Shown piece by piece: positions 5,215-5,231 of a stretch of 5,231 nucleotides of DNA; position 1 is the stretch's first letter, and the number at the start of each line of letters is the position of its first letter. The DNA lies in contig JBLHZD010000287.1 in the NCBI GenBank assembly GCA_047631095.1, positions 1 through 5,231 on the forward strand. Direction: 5' to 3'. This DNA is from JABJJH01 sp047631095 (GTDB lineage Bacteria > Pseudomonadota > Alphaproteobacteria > UBA8366 > GCA-2717185). A model generated the notes under the pieces. It did not search any database and was not told the DNA's origin. It saw nothing but the letters and a program-made list of their open reading frames with translations. The translations under genes were made by a program, and so were the position numbers.

Positions 5215-5231
5215 ATGGCTACTGGTACAGT
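5215..5231 (+). CDS. Cold shock protein (CspA family), first codons only (3' end outside window)
   Basis: Only M-A-T-G-T and a GT that must begin a valine codon are visible. MATGTV is the usual opening of alphaproteobacterial CspA-family proteins, which continue KWFN into the first RNA-binding strand of the OB fold. These proteins of about 70 residues bind single-stranded RNA and act as RNA chaperones in the cytosol. The long, structured, AT-rich leader and the good ribosome binding site fit. The call rests on six residues and context, so a different gene is possible. Confidence 0.65.

Overview
The window reads as GC-rich bacterial chromosome, most likely alphaproteobacterial (Rhodospirillales-like). 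That placement rests on base composition, on how the proteins read, and on the small YjfB-like protein near the right end. It is an impression, not a database result. All genes that can be supported lie on the + strand.

The left four-fifths (1-4017) looks like one metabolic gene set. It starts with the last 104 codons of an iron-containing alcohol dehydrogenase. After a 12-nt gap comes a TrmO/TsaA-fold protein of the SAM-dependent methyltransferase type. Its stop codon overlaps the start of an MtnA-type 5-(methylthio)ribose-1-phosphate isomerase (ATGA, 804-807). After 67 nt with a good ribosome binding site comes a 681-residue fusion of a class II (zinc) sugar-phosphate aldolase with a short-chain dehydrogenase. 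An aldose-1-phosphate isomerase, a ketose-1-phosphate aldolase and two aldehyde/alcohol oxidoreductases together suggest one pathway. A 5-substituted ribose-1-phosphate (5-methylthio- or 5-deoxyribose-1-P, both by-products of SAM enzymes) would be isomerised. It would then be cleaved to dihydroxyacetone phosphate plus a small aldehyde, (methylthio)acetaldehyde or acetaldehyde, and the aldehyde would be reduced or oxidised. This is the logic of the known DHAP shunt / 5-deoxyribose disposal pathways, here apparently with the aldolase fused to its dehydrogenase. The enzymes of the classical methionine salvage route after MtnA are not in the window, nor is a phosphorylase or kinase to feed the isomerase. 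Those could lie upstream of base 1.

The right part (4018-5231) holds unrelated single genes: an exported cyclophilin-type peptidyl-prolyl isomerase (4107-4655), an intergenic stretch with a 13-bp direct repeat and an imperfect hairpin, a 64-residue YjfB-like small protein (4795-4989), and an AT-rich promoter plus long leader. The leader ends at the first six codons of what is very probably a cold shock protein (5215 to the window end). No tRNA, rRNA, CRISPR array, insertion sequence or prophage signal was seen.
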